Below are positions 31,366 through 38,093 of a stretch of DNA of 38,977 nucleotides, in pieces; position 1 is the stretch's first letter; each line of letters begins with the position of its first letter. The notes under the pieces are model-generated. The model made no database searches. It was not told where the DNA came from and saw nothing but the letters and a program-made list of their open reading frames with translations. A program made the position numbers and the translations under genes. The stretch is from an uncultured Clostridia bacterium (lineage in GTDB: Bacteria; Bacillota; Clostridia; Christensenellales; Borkfalkiaceae): the NCBI GenBank assembly GCA_947630325.1, contig CANRHB010000015.1, forward strand, positions 1-38,977. Direction: 5' to 3'.

Positions 31366-32730
31366 ATGAAGAAACACAAATTTTTGGTAGTGCTTTTGGC
31401 GGTTTTGGTGGCCCTTTGCATGGCGTTCGGCCTTGCTGGGTGCGATGAAAAGCCAGACGAAACGGGCAAGAACCCGCCTATCACCGACCCGAGCGGCGGC
31501 GACCAGGACAACCAAGGGAATCAAGGCGGCACGCAAAAGCCCGACGACGGCGAGCAGGGCGGCACGCAAAAGCCCGACGACGGCGAGCAAGGCGGTTCGC
31601 AAAAGCCAGACGATAGCGAACAGGGCGGCACGCAAAAACCCGACGACGGCGAGCAGGGCGGCACGCAAAAGCCAGACGATAGCGAACAGGGCGGTTCGCC
31701 CGCTCCGCATGTCCATTCTTACGGCGAATGGAAGGTGGAAACCCCCGCAACACATCTAAAAGAGGGGGTCGAACGGCAATACTGCGAATGCGGAGAATAT
31801 AAAGAACAATCTATCCCCAAACTCACGGAGCATACTTACGGAGATTGGCAGGAAGTAGAGCCCGCCACCCATTTGAAAGAAGGAGTCAGGCGGCAGTATT
31901 GCGAATGCGGGGAATATCAAGAACAGTCTATCCCCAAACTCACGGAGCATACTTACGGAGATTGGCAGGTAGAGACCCCTGCAACGCATCTAAAAGAAGG
32001 CGTGGAAAGACAATATTGTGAATGCGGAGAATACAACGAAAAGAGCATTCCAAAAGTCGAAGGTCACACTTTCGGTGAATGGAGAGTGACGAAAGAATCG
32101 ACTTGCAAGGAGGCAGGCATCAAGGAGCGTGAGTGTGCCTGCGGCGAAAAGGAGACGGAAACGCTCCCGCTTGCTGGGCACGACTTTGAGAATATGACTT
32201 GTAAATTCTGCGGAATACAGGCAAGCCTTGGGCTCCATTATACCCTTATTCACGGCTATGAGGAATATGCGGTCTCCGACATCGGTGAATGTAAAGATAC
32301 AGACCTCATTATTACAAACAATTACCAAGGCAAGCCCGTAACTGCGATTGGAGATAAAGCGTTCTATCAATGTGCCAGGTTGACTTCGATCAACATTCCC
32401 GACAGTGTGACTTCGATTGGAGGTAATGCGTTCTATGGTTGTAGCAACCTTAAAGAAGTGCATATTTCCGATCTTGCTACATGGTGTAAAATTAACTTTG
32501 GAAACATTTATTCAAATCCGCTTTCTTATGCACAGCATCTATTTATGGACGGGGAAGAAGTTACACAATTAAAGATTCCCAACAGCGTGACCTCGATCGG
32601 AAGATATGCGTTCTTGGGTTGTAGGGGGTTGGTTTCGGTTACCATTGATGGCGGCGTGACCGAGATCGGAGAGGCGGCGTTCCGTCTGTGTGCCAAGTTG
32701 ACTTCTGTAAACTTGATTTATGGACAGTAA
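31366..32730 (+). CDS. BspA-like surface lipoprotein, apparently 3'-truncated
   Basis: A 454-residue lipoprotein. The signal MKKHKFLVVLLAVLVALCMAFGLAGC ends in a lipobox. Five in-frame 11-residue repeats, QGG(T/S)QKPDD(G/S)E, form a hydrophilic stalk. Four modules of about 40 residues follow (HTYGDWQVETPATHLKEGVERQYCECGEY), then LRR_5 units (IGDKAF, IGGNAF, IGRYAF, IGEAAF). The last unit breaks off: LTSVN is followed by LIYGQ and a stop, where other units continue with IPDSVTSIG. The serine recombinase gene starts its stop codon 8 nt further, so the 3' end was probably cut by the mobile element. The start at 31366 follows GGAAGGAGAAATAAT. Confidence 0.88.
   Translation: MKKHKFLVVLLAVLVALCMAFGLAGCDEKPDETGKNPPITDPSGGDQDNQGNQGGTQKPDDGEQGGTQKPDDGEQGGSQKPDDSEQGGTQKPDDGEQGGTQKPDDSEQGGSPAPHVHSYGEWKVETPATHLKEGVERQYCECGEYKEQSIPKLTEHTYGDWQEVEPATHLKEGVRRQYCECGEYQEQSIPKLTEHTYGDWQVETPATHLKEGVERQYCECGEYNEKSIPKVEGHTFGEWRVTKESTCKEAGIKERECACGEKETETLPLAGHDFENMTCKFCGIQASLGLHYTLIHGYEEYAVSDIGECKDTDLIITNNYQGKPVTAIGDKAFYQCARLTSINIPDSVTSIGGNAFYGCSNLKEVHISDLATWCKINFGNIYSNPLSYAQHLFMDGEEVTQLKIPNSVTSIGRYAFLGCRGLVSVTIDGGVTEIGEAAFRLCAKLTSVNLIYGQ
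31522..31686 (+). repeat. Five tandem 33-bp in-frame repeats in the lipoprotein stalk
   Basis: Each unit encodes QGG(T/S)QKPDD(G/S)E. Units differ at few bases, so gain or loss of units by slippage would keep the frame and change stalk length. Confidence 0.9.
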
Positions 32731-32737
32731 ATAGGTT

Positions 32738-34381
32738 TTATCCGTTTTTCGTTTTTGGTTTATCAATCAGTTTGTAGTAGATATGAATTTCTCTTGGGGT
32801 TGCTTTGTCTTTCGGCACACAACCCACCGTGATATATTCGATGAGTTCCATAGCTGCCGTTCTATCCAACTCCGTCATATCCACGTACTTTTTCAACCTG
32901 CGGATAAACTCGTCAACATCTGCCGTCGCCTGTTTTGCCCTCTGTTCGAGGTCGTCCATTTCTTCAAGTTGTTTTTGTAGCGACGACTTTTCCCGTTGAT
33001 ACTTCTGCAAAAGCTCTATGCACACTTCTTCGGGGATACGCTTCATAACTCTGTCCTCATAGATAGAGGAAATAAGCTCTGACAATTCCTCAATGCGCCG
33101 CTCTTTTGCCTTGTGCGTTTTACCGTCTGCGTTTGCCTGTTGGGTCAAATACTGCGTCTTGCGCCTCATGAACGTATTGCGCGCCGCCTGCTCGTCTCTG
33201 ATGACAAGTTCTGCCTTTGAGCGGATATCCTGCAAGACGATTTCGTTCAGAATGGATTCCTTGATTGCCTTGCTGTGACAGTTCTCCTTGCCTCTGCTCA
33301 AAAACTCCGAGCAGTTAAAGGTCGCGGCTCGTTCTCCCGTGTTCACGCCCTTTCGGATAATGGAATACCACATAATACGGTGTTTCGCTCCGCATTCGGG
33401 ACAATAGACCAATCCCGATAACGGTTTGACTTCGCCCTGCTTGGTTTTCTTCCCGTGGCTCACGGAAGTGTCAATCTCTCGGCATCTGTCCCATAACTCG
33501 CGGCTTATGATTGGCTCATGCGTATTTTCCACGACAATCCAATCTTTTTCGGGACGCTTGACGATTTTCTTGTTCTTGTAAGATACCGTCGTCGTCCGCT
33601 GTTGCGCGAGGTTGCCGATGTAGACGGGGTTAGAAAGCATTTCCTTGACGTATTCCGCGCTCCAACCGTGTCTGTTTGGATTGACGGGAGGAACTCCGAA
33701 CCGTTTTTTTCTTCGCTCGGACGGTGTGGGGATTCCGCTTTTCGTAAGTACCGTTGCGATATGCTTCTTTCCCATGCCCGCGGCTCTCATCTCGAAAATC
33801 TGTCTCACGACGGGCGCGGTCTCTTCGTCAACAATAAGGGGAACGCCGTCTGACCCTTTCAGATAGCCGTAGGGGATATAGGTGGCTTTGAATTGTCCCG
33901 CTTTTGCTTTGGCAACGAATACTGCGCGGATTTTCTTGCTCGTGCTTGCCGAATGCCACTCGTTGAACACATTGACAATCGGCATCATATCCATGCCCGT
34001 ACTGTTCCTGTCTCCCGTATCCACATTATCGTTGAGGGCGATAAATCGGATACCGAACGCGGGGAAGATATAATCGACAAATTCTCCGACTTGAATATAA
34101 TTTCTGCCGAAGCGGGAGAGGTCTTTTACGACAATCGTATTGATTCTTCCGATTTTCGCATCCTCTAACAACCTCTGCACATCGGGGCGGTCGAAGTTCG
34201 TGCCCGACCAACCGTCGTCTATGTACTCATCGACAATTTCCCACCCGCGCTCTTGCGCGTATTTTTCAAGTATCATCTTTTGGTTTTCGATGGATACCGA
34301 CTCGCCCTCGCGTTCGTCCTCTTGGCTCAAACGCATATACAGTCCAACTTGATTATTTAATTGTATTTGCTTTGATTTCAT
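32738..34381 (-). CDS. Large serine recombinase (TnpX/TndX-like integrase)
   Basis: A 547-residue large serine recombinase, the likely enzyme for integration and excision. The resolvase domain begins VGLYMRLSQEDEREGESVSIENQ with nucleophile Ser19, then VDEYIDDGWSGTNFDRPDVQRLL and VVKDLSRFGRNYIQVGEFVDYIFP. The recombinase domain follows (YGYLKGSDGVPLIVDEETAPVVRQIFEM), a zinc ribbon (YCPECGAKH...FNCSEFLSRGKENC), a coiled coil and a C-terminal DUF4368-like region (LIEYITVGCVPKDK). Length and order match the TnpX/TndX group of clostridial elements. Its stop codon lies next to the presumed element end, as usual for this class. A GAGGAG ribosome site precedes the ATG. Confidence 0.95.
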   Translation of the reverse strand: MKSKQIQLNNQVGLYMRLSQEDEREGESVSIENQKMILEKYAQERGWEIVDEYIDDGWSGTNFDRPDVQRLLEDAKIGRINTIVVKDLSRFGRNYIQVGEFVDYIFPAFGIRFIALNDNVDTGDRNSTGMDMMPIVNVFNEWHSASTSKKIRAVFVAKAKAGQFKATYIPYGYLKGSDGVPLIVDEETAPVVRQIFEMRAAGMGKKHIATVLTKSGIPTPSERRKKRFGVPPVNPNRHGWSAEYVKEMLSNPVYIGNLAQQRTTTVSYKNKKIVKRPEKDWIVVENTHEPIISRELWDRCREIDTSVSHGKKTKQGEVKPLSGLVYCPECGAKHRIMWYSIIRKGVNTGERAATFNCSEFLSRGKENCHSKAIKESILNEIVLQDIRSKAELVIRDEQAARNTFMRRKTQYLTQQANADGKTHKAKERRIEELSELISSIYEDRVMKRIPEEVCIELLQKYQREKSSLQKQLEEMDDLEQRAKQATADVDEFIRRLKKYVDMTELDRTAAMELIEYITVGCVPKDKATPREIHIYYKLIDKPKTKNG

Positions 34382-34408
34382 TTCTTTTACTCCTCTGAAT
34401 CAAAGCAG

Positions 34409-34456
34409 CCAAATTCAATGTACCGTCATTATAGCACAATACACCGAATTTGGCAA
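34409..34456 (-). promoter_or_regulatory. Recombinase promoter framed by an inverted repeat
   Basis: Minus strand TTGCCA (34456-34451), 17 nt and TATAAT (34433-34428). Perfect 8-bp arms CCAAATTC (34409-34416) and GAATTTGG (34446-34453) flank the -10 and overlap the -35, suggesting an operator pair. Confidence 0.7.
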
Positions 34457-34521
34457 TGCTTTGGTATATATTTTAAGAACAGTTATAAGCTGTTCGTTGT
34501 TCGGTTACGCCTTTCGGCGGG

Positions 34522-34701
34522 TCATAAGCCCATTTCTTTTAACGCACGGTTTAAGGCAATTCGTTGTAACACCTCGTTTACATCTTTATCCCCCGTGTAA
34601 TGGCTCGTGACAACATATTTTTTCCCTCTAATCACATATTCCCTCTGACTTGTGGGAGCGTCCGCAAACGCTTCCCGCAACTGTTCCAACGATTTCTTCG
34701 T
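34522..34701 (-). CDS. TnpW-like small transposon protein, apparent ACG start
   Basis: A 59-residue product, ...KSLEQLREAFADAPTSQREYVIRGKKYVVTSHYTGDKDVNEVLQRIALNRALKEMGL. The central RGKKYVVTSHYTG resembles the IGxTTYxVxxHF core of TnpW proteins found beside TnpX-type recombinases; their function is unknown. No ATG, GTG or TTG is available at the right place. GGAGG (34713-34709) is followed by AAAAATT and then ACG (34701-34699), the position where ATG would be ideal; ATT at 34704 is the alternative. The reading frame is closed by a TAA at 34728-34726 upstream. It is transcribed towards the recombinase gene. Confidence 0.55.
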   Translation of the reverse strand, partial: TKKSLEQLREAFADAPTSQREYVIRGKKYVVTSHYTGDKDVNEVLQRIALNRALKEMGL

Positions 34702-34725
34702 AATTTTTCCTCCGATTTTTTGAAT

Positions 34726-34746
34726 TTAGGTTTTAGGCATTTCCAT
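34726..34746 (-). CDS. Six-codon leader ORF with strong ribosome site
   Basis: Minus strand GGAGG (34759-34755 region), ATTTTAAT, then ATG GAA ATG CCT AAA ACC TAA (MEMPKT). It ends 24 nt before the ACG of the TnpW-like gene and in the same frame. It could feed ribosomes to the weak start downstream or regulate it. Expression is inferred from the ribosome site only. Confidence 0.35.
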   Translation of the reverse strand: MEMPKT

Positions 34747-34785
34747 ATTAAAATCCTCCGCTCGTCGCCGCAAACTTTGCTTTTA

Positions 34786-34808
34786 GCCGCCCGCTTCTCG
34801 CGGGCGGC
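34786..34808. repeat. GC-rich hairpin upstream of the leader ORF
   Basis: GCCGCCCGC-TTCTC-GCGGGCGGC, a perfect 9-bp stem. No T run on either side. The surrounding 34747-35023 has no gene I can support. Confidence 0.5.
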
Positions 34809-35023
34809 ATCTTCGCGCCGTTGCCGCTCCTCTTCCCGCAAAAATACTTCGTCTTTTTGCGGGAGCCCTGATAAGAGCGTAATACTTTGCCTGTCGGCTT
34901 TCATTTATGTAGTCGCAGTTCGTTCTTTCAATCCCTATATATATTCTCTCTATCGTTTTCTTCGACGGGACGCCTGTATCCCTGCGCCGTTGTTTTGCCC
35001 CGAATAGGCGGGGCGACCTTTTT

Positions 35024-35122
35024 GTTGCGGCGGCAGGTACCGCCACAACTCCGTCGCGCTTGCCTGCGCTCCTGTCACGGCACAGTTCACAGCTCACAGG
35101 GCTGTTGAACGAAATTGTGCCG
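35024..35122 (-). repeat. Two-hairpin dispersed repeat, copy B (inside the element)
   Basis: Read on the minus strand: CGGCACA (35122-35116) pairs with TGTGCCG (35084-35078); inner ACAGC pairs with GCTGT (35105-35089); a second GC hairpin lies at 35049-35024. It is related to copy A at 3115-3212 over about 100 nt. Confidence 0.6.
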
Positions 35123-35163
35123 TTCCACCCTTGCGTGGACATACGCAAAGGAAAGTAAAGCGG

Positions 35164-35709
35164 TTAGGTTATGAGCAGAAAAGCGAGAATAACCGTCTGC
35201 ACAAGCAGAAGCGCGGGGGTAGCCCAAAAGAAAATCTTACGGAATAAGCCTTGCTCTTTCAGTTCCGAGCGTTGCTTGTTCAATTCCTTTGCACACTCCG
35301 CAAGTTCTTTCTTTACTTCTTGCGTGGACTTGTCCATTTGCCCTTTGACGTAGGAAGTAACCTCATCGGCTGTTCCTCGAATAGCCGCCGCTATTTCTCG
35401 GCTTACCTGTGCTTTGAACGTCCTTTCGCTCTCCGTGATTTGCCGAATTTCCCTTATCGCTCGGTTTGTGTTCGACTCCAACTGCGCCTCGTGCCAATCG
35501 TTGCTCTCTTTCACTCTCTCCACTTGCGAAATCAAGTCCGCGACGAGCGTATTCTGCCTGTCGATCAAGCCATTGCATTTCTCGTTGGATATCGCCAACG
35601 CTTCTTTCAAAAGGCTGTTTTCGAGGTTCGCTTTCTTTTCCTCGTTCATCTCCTGTAATTGAAGAAGCGGCGTTGCCGCCTCTCCCGTGTCTGTTCTTTT
35701 CAAACCCAA
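35164..35709 (-). CDS. Coiled-coil protein with C-terminal membrane anchor (MobB-like)
   Basis: A 181-residue protein starting GLKRTDTGEAATPLLQLQEMNEEKK, long charged helices likely to form a coiled coil (residues 20-150), and one C-terminal hydrophobic segment (FFWATPALLLVQTVILAFLLIT). Small helical proteins with a membrane tail are common next to relaxase genes and help in mobilization, so a MobB-like role is inferred. TTG at 35709 is chosen as start: AGGAG lies 7 nt before it; a TTG at 35715 would be too close. The first 347 nt overlap the end of the relaxase gene in another frame, similar in principle to the nested mob genes of ColE1-type plasmids. Confidence 0.65.
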   Translation of the reverse strand: MGLKRTDTGEAATPLLQLQEMNEEKKANLENSLLKEALAISNEKCNGLIDRQNTLVADLISQVERVKESNDWHEAQLESNTNRAIREIRQITESERTFKAQVSREIAAAIRGTADEVTSYVKGQMDKSTQEVKKELAECAKELNKQRSELKEQGLFRKIFFWATPALLLVQTVILAFLLIT

Positions 35710-36433
35710 TTTCAATCTCCTTTTTGCTGTAATTTTCTCCGAGTTTAAGCCCTCGGATAGGCTTTTTCTTTTCGGGGTGCAAATAGGAATATTCCGTTTT
35801 GCTCCTCGTAACTTCCACGCCGTAGAGCTTCAAGTGCTTTATAAACTCCTCTTGGTTCGTGGCTGTCTGCTTCGCTTCCTCAATCACTTCCCGTAAATCT
35901 TCTTTCCAACTCGTGCCGCCTTTGAGAATAATATGCCGTTCTTGGGCGGTGCGCTTGTTCTTGGATTTCTTTCGGAAGTCAAGTTCGCTGAATCCCATTT
36001 CCTTTCCGAGCCGGTTCGCCTCGTCTTTCATTGCCGTATAGTCGTTTCGGCTTATCCGAAGTTTCTTGCCCGTCAACGGGTGTACGGCGTTGACGATTAT
36101 ATGGCTATGTACGGTTTTTGTGTCGGTGTGGGTGGCGATCACGCACTCGCAGTCTGGGAATAATCTTGCCGTCAATTCCTCGGCATAGATCTGTGCCTCT
36201 TGGGGCGAAACATTGTCTTTTCGGTCGCAAGATAATTTGAAGTGATAAAACTTCCGTTCATCATACTTCTTGCCTTTTCCGTAAAGCCTCGCAGTCTGCT
36301 CGAATTGCTCCGCATAGTCCTCGTCCTCGAAAAGGTTACGGGTGGAAACATACGCCGCCTTATCTTCTCTCGTGATATAGGCAATCGCCTTGTGCGGCGT
36401 ACTTTTACTTTCCTTGCATTTGAGTAATGGCAT
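35363..36433 (-). CDS. MOBP-type relaxase
   Basis: A 356-residue mobilization nuclease (VirD2-like relaxase family). The N-terminus STPHKAIAYITREDKAAYVST has the candidate catalytic Tyr19; the metal-binding three-His region is ATHTDTKTVHSHIIVNAVHPLTGKKLRIS, about residues 97-125. It would nick oriT, stay bound to the 5' end and lead the strand into a recipient. The C-terminal third is hydrophilic and rich in Arg, Glu and Ser, and its coding DNA is shared with the overlapping coiled-coil gene. The ATG abuts the stop of the MobC-like gene (TAAATG) with GGGGGAAG as ribosome site, so the two are coupled. Confidence 0.9.
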   Translation of the reverse strand: MPLLKCKESKSTPHKAIAYITREDKAAYVSTRNLFEDEDYAEQFEQTARLYGKGKKYDERKFYHFKLSCDRKDNVSPQEAQIYAEELTARLFPDCECVIATHTDTKTVHSHIIVNAVHPLTGKKLRISRNDYTAMKDEANRLGKEMGFSELDFRKKSKNKRTAQERHIILKGGTSWKEDLREVIEEAKQTATNQEEFIKHLKLYGVEVTRSKTEYSYLHPEKKKPIRGLKLGENYSKKEIEIGFEKNRHGRGGNAASSITGDERGKESEPRKQPFERSVGDIQREMQWLDRQAEYARRGLDFASGESEREQRLARGAVGVEHKPSDKGNSANHGERKDVQSTGKPRNSGGYSRNSR

Positions 36434-36757
36434 TTAACTTCCCCCGATGGCAGTAATTAGTTTCCGATAGGCTTTCTTGCATAAGTCCACGCAGGAGAGA
36501 AGTTCCCGTTCCGTTGCCTTGCCGAAGTAATTGTTTTTCACCGCTTGGTTGAGATTGTTCCCTTGCCGTTTTAACTCCGACAAAATCTCCGCGCCGTTCG
36601 CTATGCTCGCGATAGGCTTCTCGGAAAGCGCTTTGAGTAGGAAGTCCGTCTTACTCATTCCGCTTGCCTTGACCTTTCGGTCGATCAGCTCCTTTTCCGC
36701 CGCTGTCATACGAAACGTATAACAGTACGGTCTTGCCCTTGTTACCTTCTTTTCGAT
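36434..36757 (-). CDS. MobC-like relaxosome protein, start codon unclear
   Basis: About 107 residues: KVTRARPYCYTFRMTAAEKELIDRKVKASGMSKTDFLLKAL is the ribbon-helix-helix-like core of MobC proteins, which bind oriT and help the relaxase; LKRQGNNLNQAVKN is also typical. The start is ambiguous. GGAGG (36769-36765) is followed by TAAAATT and ATC (36757-36755), an ideal position without a normal start codon. A GTG at 36808 would extend the protein by 17 residues, but it has no ribosome site. The frame is the same in both. It directly precedes the relaxase gene. Confidence 0.8.
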   Translation of the reverse strand: MEKKVTRARPYCYTFRMTAAEKELIDRKVKASGMSKTDFLLKALSEKPIASIANGAEILSELKRQGNNLNQAVKNNYFGKATERELLSCVDLCKKAYRKLITAIGGS

Positions 36758-36869
36758 AATTTTACCTCCGTATTTTTTCTCTCTGTTCGCCTTGTTTTCT
36801 GAAATCACGTCGGAATTTTCAAGGGTGGATTCACTCCGCCCGTTAAGAAAATTCCCGACCGCAGCACCC

Positions 36870-36901
36870 TCACGGAAAATCTACGCAGTAGATTTTCGTG
36901 A
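36870..36901. repeat. TCACGG-type hairpin
   Basis: TCACG-(G)-GAAAATCTA pairs with TAGATTTTC-GTGA around a 5-nt loop, one bulged G. The same ends, bulge included, occur in the tandem repeats at 26466-26906, so the motif is present on both chromosome and element. Confidence 0.55.
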
Positions 36902-36916
36902 ATAGGCATTGGGGTA

Positions 36917-36977
36917 TTAGGGGAAAGCATTTCCCCTAACGAGGGGCGCATAGCGCAACATTTGGCAAGCCAAATGT
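36917..36977. other. Candidate origin of transfer (oriT)
   Basis: Two perfect palindromes, TTAGGGGAAA-GCA-TTTCCCCTAA (36917-36939) and ACATTTGGC-AA-GCCAAATGT (36958-36977), enclose GCGCATAGCGC (36946-36956). It lies just upstream of mobC and the relaxase, where oriT is expected, and GCATAGCGC-like cores occur at transfer origins of related Firmicutes elements as I recall them. The nick site is not determined. Confidence 0.5.
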
Positions 36978-37069
36978 GTACCTCGCCCTTCCCGCAGAAC
37001 ATAGTCTGCGCCTGTGATTGCCCGCTCAAGGTCTTTTCCGCATTTTGGAAGTTCGGCTTGTATTCAGCT

Positions 37070-37711
37070 TCACGCGGGCTTCACACTTTCCCGATATTTC
37101 ATGACAATGGAATACATATTCGCGTCCTGCAATTCTTTCTCGTGTTCCCCGATATATTTGTGTAATCTCTTTAAGTCCACGCCGTCGAGAACGGGATTAT
37201 CTGCCCGAAGATTGCCCGTAATAAACGGGAAATCCACCTGTATCTTTTCAAGCGTTATCGGCGCGGACGGCTGTTTCGTCGCTCTGTCCGACTGCGCTTT
37301 GCTCTTTGAAAGCGGTACTTTGATTGCCGAAAAATAGCTCCTGACACACTTGCTTTCTTCCTCCGAAACAAGCTCTCCCCCGAACATGAAATCACAGATT
37401 TGCTTGATAAGGATGCCCGCCTCGGCGTCTTTCAGACAGAAAAAGATATTGGCATAAATCGAGCGGAAAGCAAACCGACGTTCCCGCTTACTATGAATAT
37501 CTTTGCCAGATTCCCCGCGCTCTTTCTCCGCTCTGAAATCGTCCGAGAGAAGTAAGAGAAGGCAAGTCACCTTGTCCGTCGCAAGCTCGTCCAACTCCTT
37601 ATCACGGAACATAAAATCAAGCAGTTTCTTGATATACTGTCCCGCTTCGGCGTGGGAGAGGTTTGCGATGTTGTCCATATAGGACTTGTAAAAATTGAAT
37701 TGCTTTACCAT
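37070..37711 (-). CDS. DUF6291-like protein of the mobile element
   Basis: The 213-residue product begins MVKQFNFYKSYMDNIANLSHAEAGQYIKKLLDFMFRDKE and has a second, weaker copy of the same unit (RSIYANIFFCLKDAEAGILIKQICDFMFGGELVSEEESKCVRSYFSAIKVPLSK). This fits DUF6291-type proteins, found on phages, plasmids and integrative elements and thought to be replication-associated; no catalytic motif is visible. The C-terminal 60 residues look like a separate helical tail. An AGGAGG site precedes the ATG. A paralogue starts at 38832 on the opposite strand. Confidence 0.6.
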   Translation of the reverse strand: MVKQFNFYKSYMDNIANLSHAEAGQYIKKLLDFMFRDKELDELATDKVTCLLLLLSDDFRAEKERGESGKDIHSKRERRFAFRSIYANIFFCLKDAEAGILIKQICDFMFGGELVSEEESKCVRSYFSAIKVPLSKSKAQSDRATKQPSAPITLEKIQVDFPFITGNLRADNPVLDGVDLKRLHKYIGEHEKELQDANMYSIVMKYRESVKPA

Positions 37712-37818
37712 AAATCCTCCTATAATTTTTCACATTCGCCGCTGTTTACCGACTGTTCGGCGAAGTCAGAAATTCTGCATTGGTCTATACCTCCTTTGAT
37801 GTTTTCGGGCATACAAAA

Positions 37819-37844
37819 GCGGCGGTCGCAAACGCGACCGCCGC
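37819..37844 (-). terminator. Hairpin with T run in the leader of the minus-strand operon
   Basis: On the minus strand GCGGCGGTCGC-GTTT-GCGACCGCCGC (perfect 11 bp) is followed by TTTTGTATG. It lies between two putative promoters (37862-38020) and the DUF6291-like gene, so it may be an attenuator or the end of a small RNA. Confidence 0.6.
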
Positions 37845-37861
37845 ATGAATAGTATGTTCCT

Positions 37862-37901
37862 CGTCTACATAAGTAGCGTCAAATTATCCTTGAAATTTCA
37901 C
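37862..37901 (-). promoter_or_regulatory. Duplicated promoter/operator module, copy 1
   Basis: A 40-bp block highly similar to 37981-38020. On the minus strand it has TTTCAA, 18 nt and TATGTA; the -10 lies in the near-palindrome CTACTTATGTAG. Confidence 0.5.
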
Positions 37902-37980
37902 GATTTACGAAAATCCTCGGAAAATTTTTTGAGGGAAACATTTGCGAAAGATTGGAATATCCGTTTCCGTAATATTCCCC

Positions 37981-38020
37981 CGTCTATATAAGTAGCTTCA
38001 TTTTTTGCTGTAAATTTCAC
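37981..38020 (-). promoter_or_regulatory. Duplicated promoter/operator module, copy 2
   Basis: On the minus strand TTTACA (38014-38009), 18 nt and TATATA (37990-37985), the latter in CTACTTATATAG. It is 119 bp from copy 1 and in the same orientation. Confidence 0.5.
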
Positions 38021-38053
38021 TTCTCGAAAAAAAAGTTAAAAAATTTTTTAATG

Positions 38054-38087
38054 TTGACAGATATTGTCATCTTTACTATGGTATAAT
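38054..38087 (+). promoter_or_regulatory. Extended -10 promoter abutting a start codon
   Basis: TG-G-TATAAT (38079-38087) is an extended -10. TTGACA at 38054-38059 is 22 nt from it, or 17 nt from the overlapping TATGGT. From TATAAT the start of transcription falls on 38094, the A of the ATG. Confidence 0.65.
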
Positions 38088-38093
38088 GGTCTT

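Noticed and set aside
34632-34904. A 90-codon minus-strand frame (KADRQSITLLSGLPQKDEV...) between the mob genes and the recombinase
   Set aside because: It lacks a ribosome site, and its end runs through the MEMPKT leader and the TnpW-like start in another frame. It remains possible but unsupported.
34783-35148. A 121-codon minus-strand frame
   Set aside because: It is built largely from the two-hairpin repeat and Arg-rich GC sequence, with no ribosome site or motif.
36805-37029. A 74-codon minus-strand frame
   Set aside because: It covers the oriT-like palindromes; its composition and lack of a ribosome site argue against coding.
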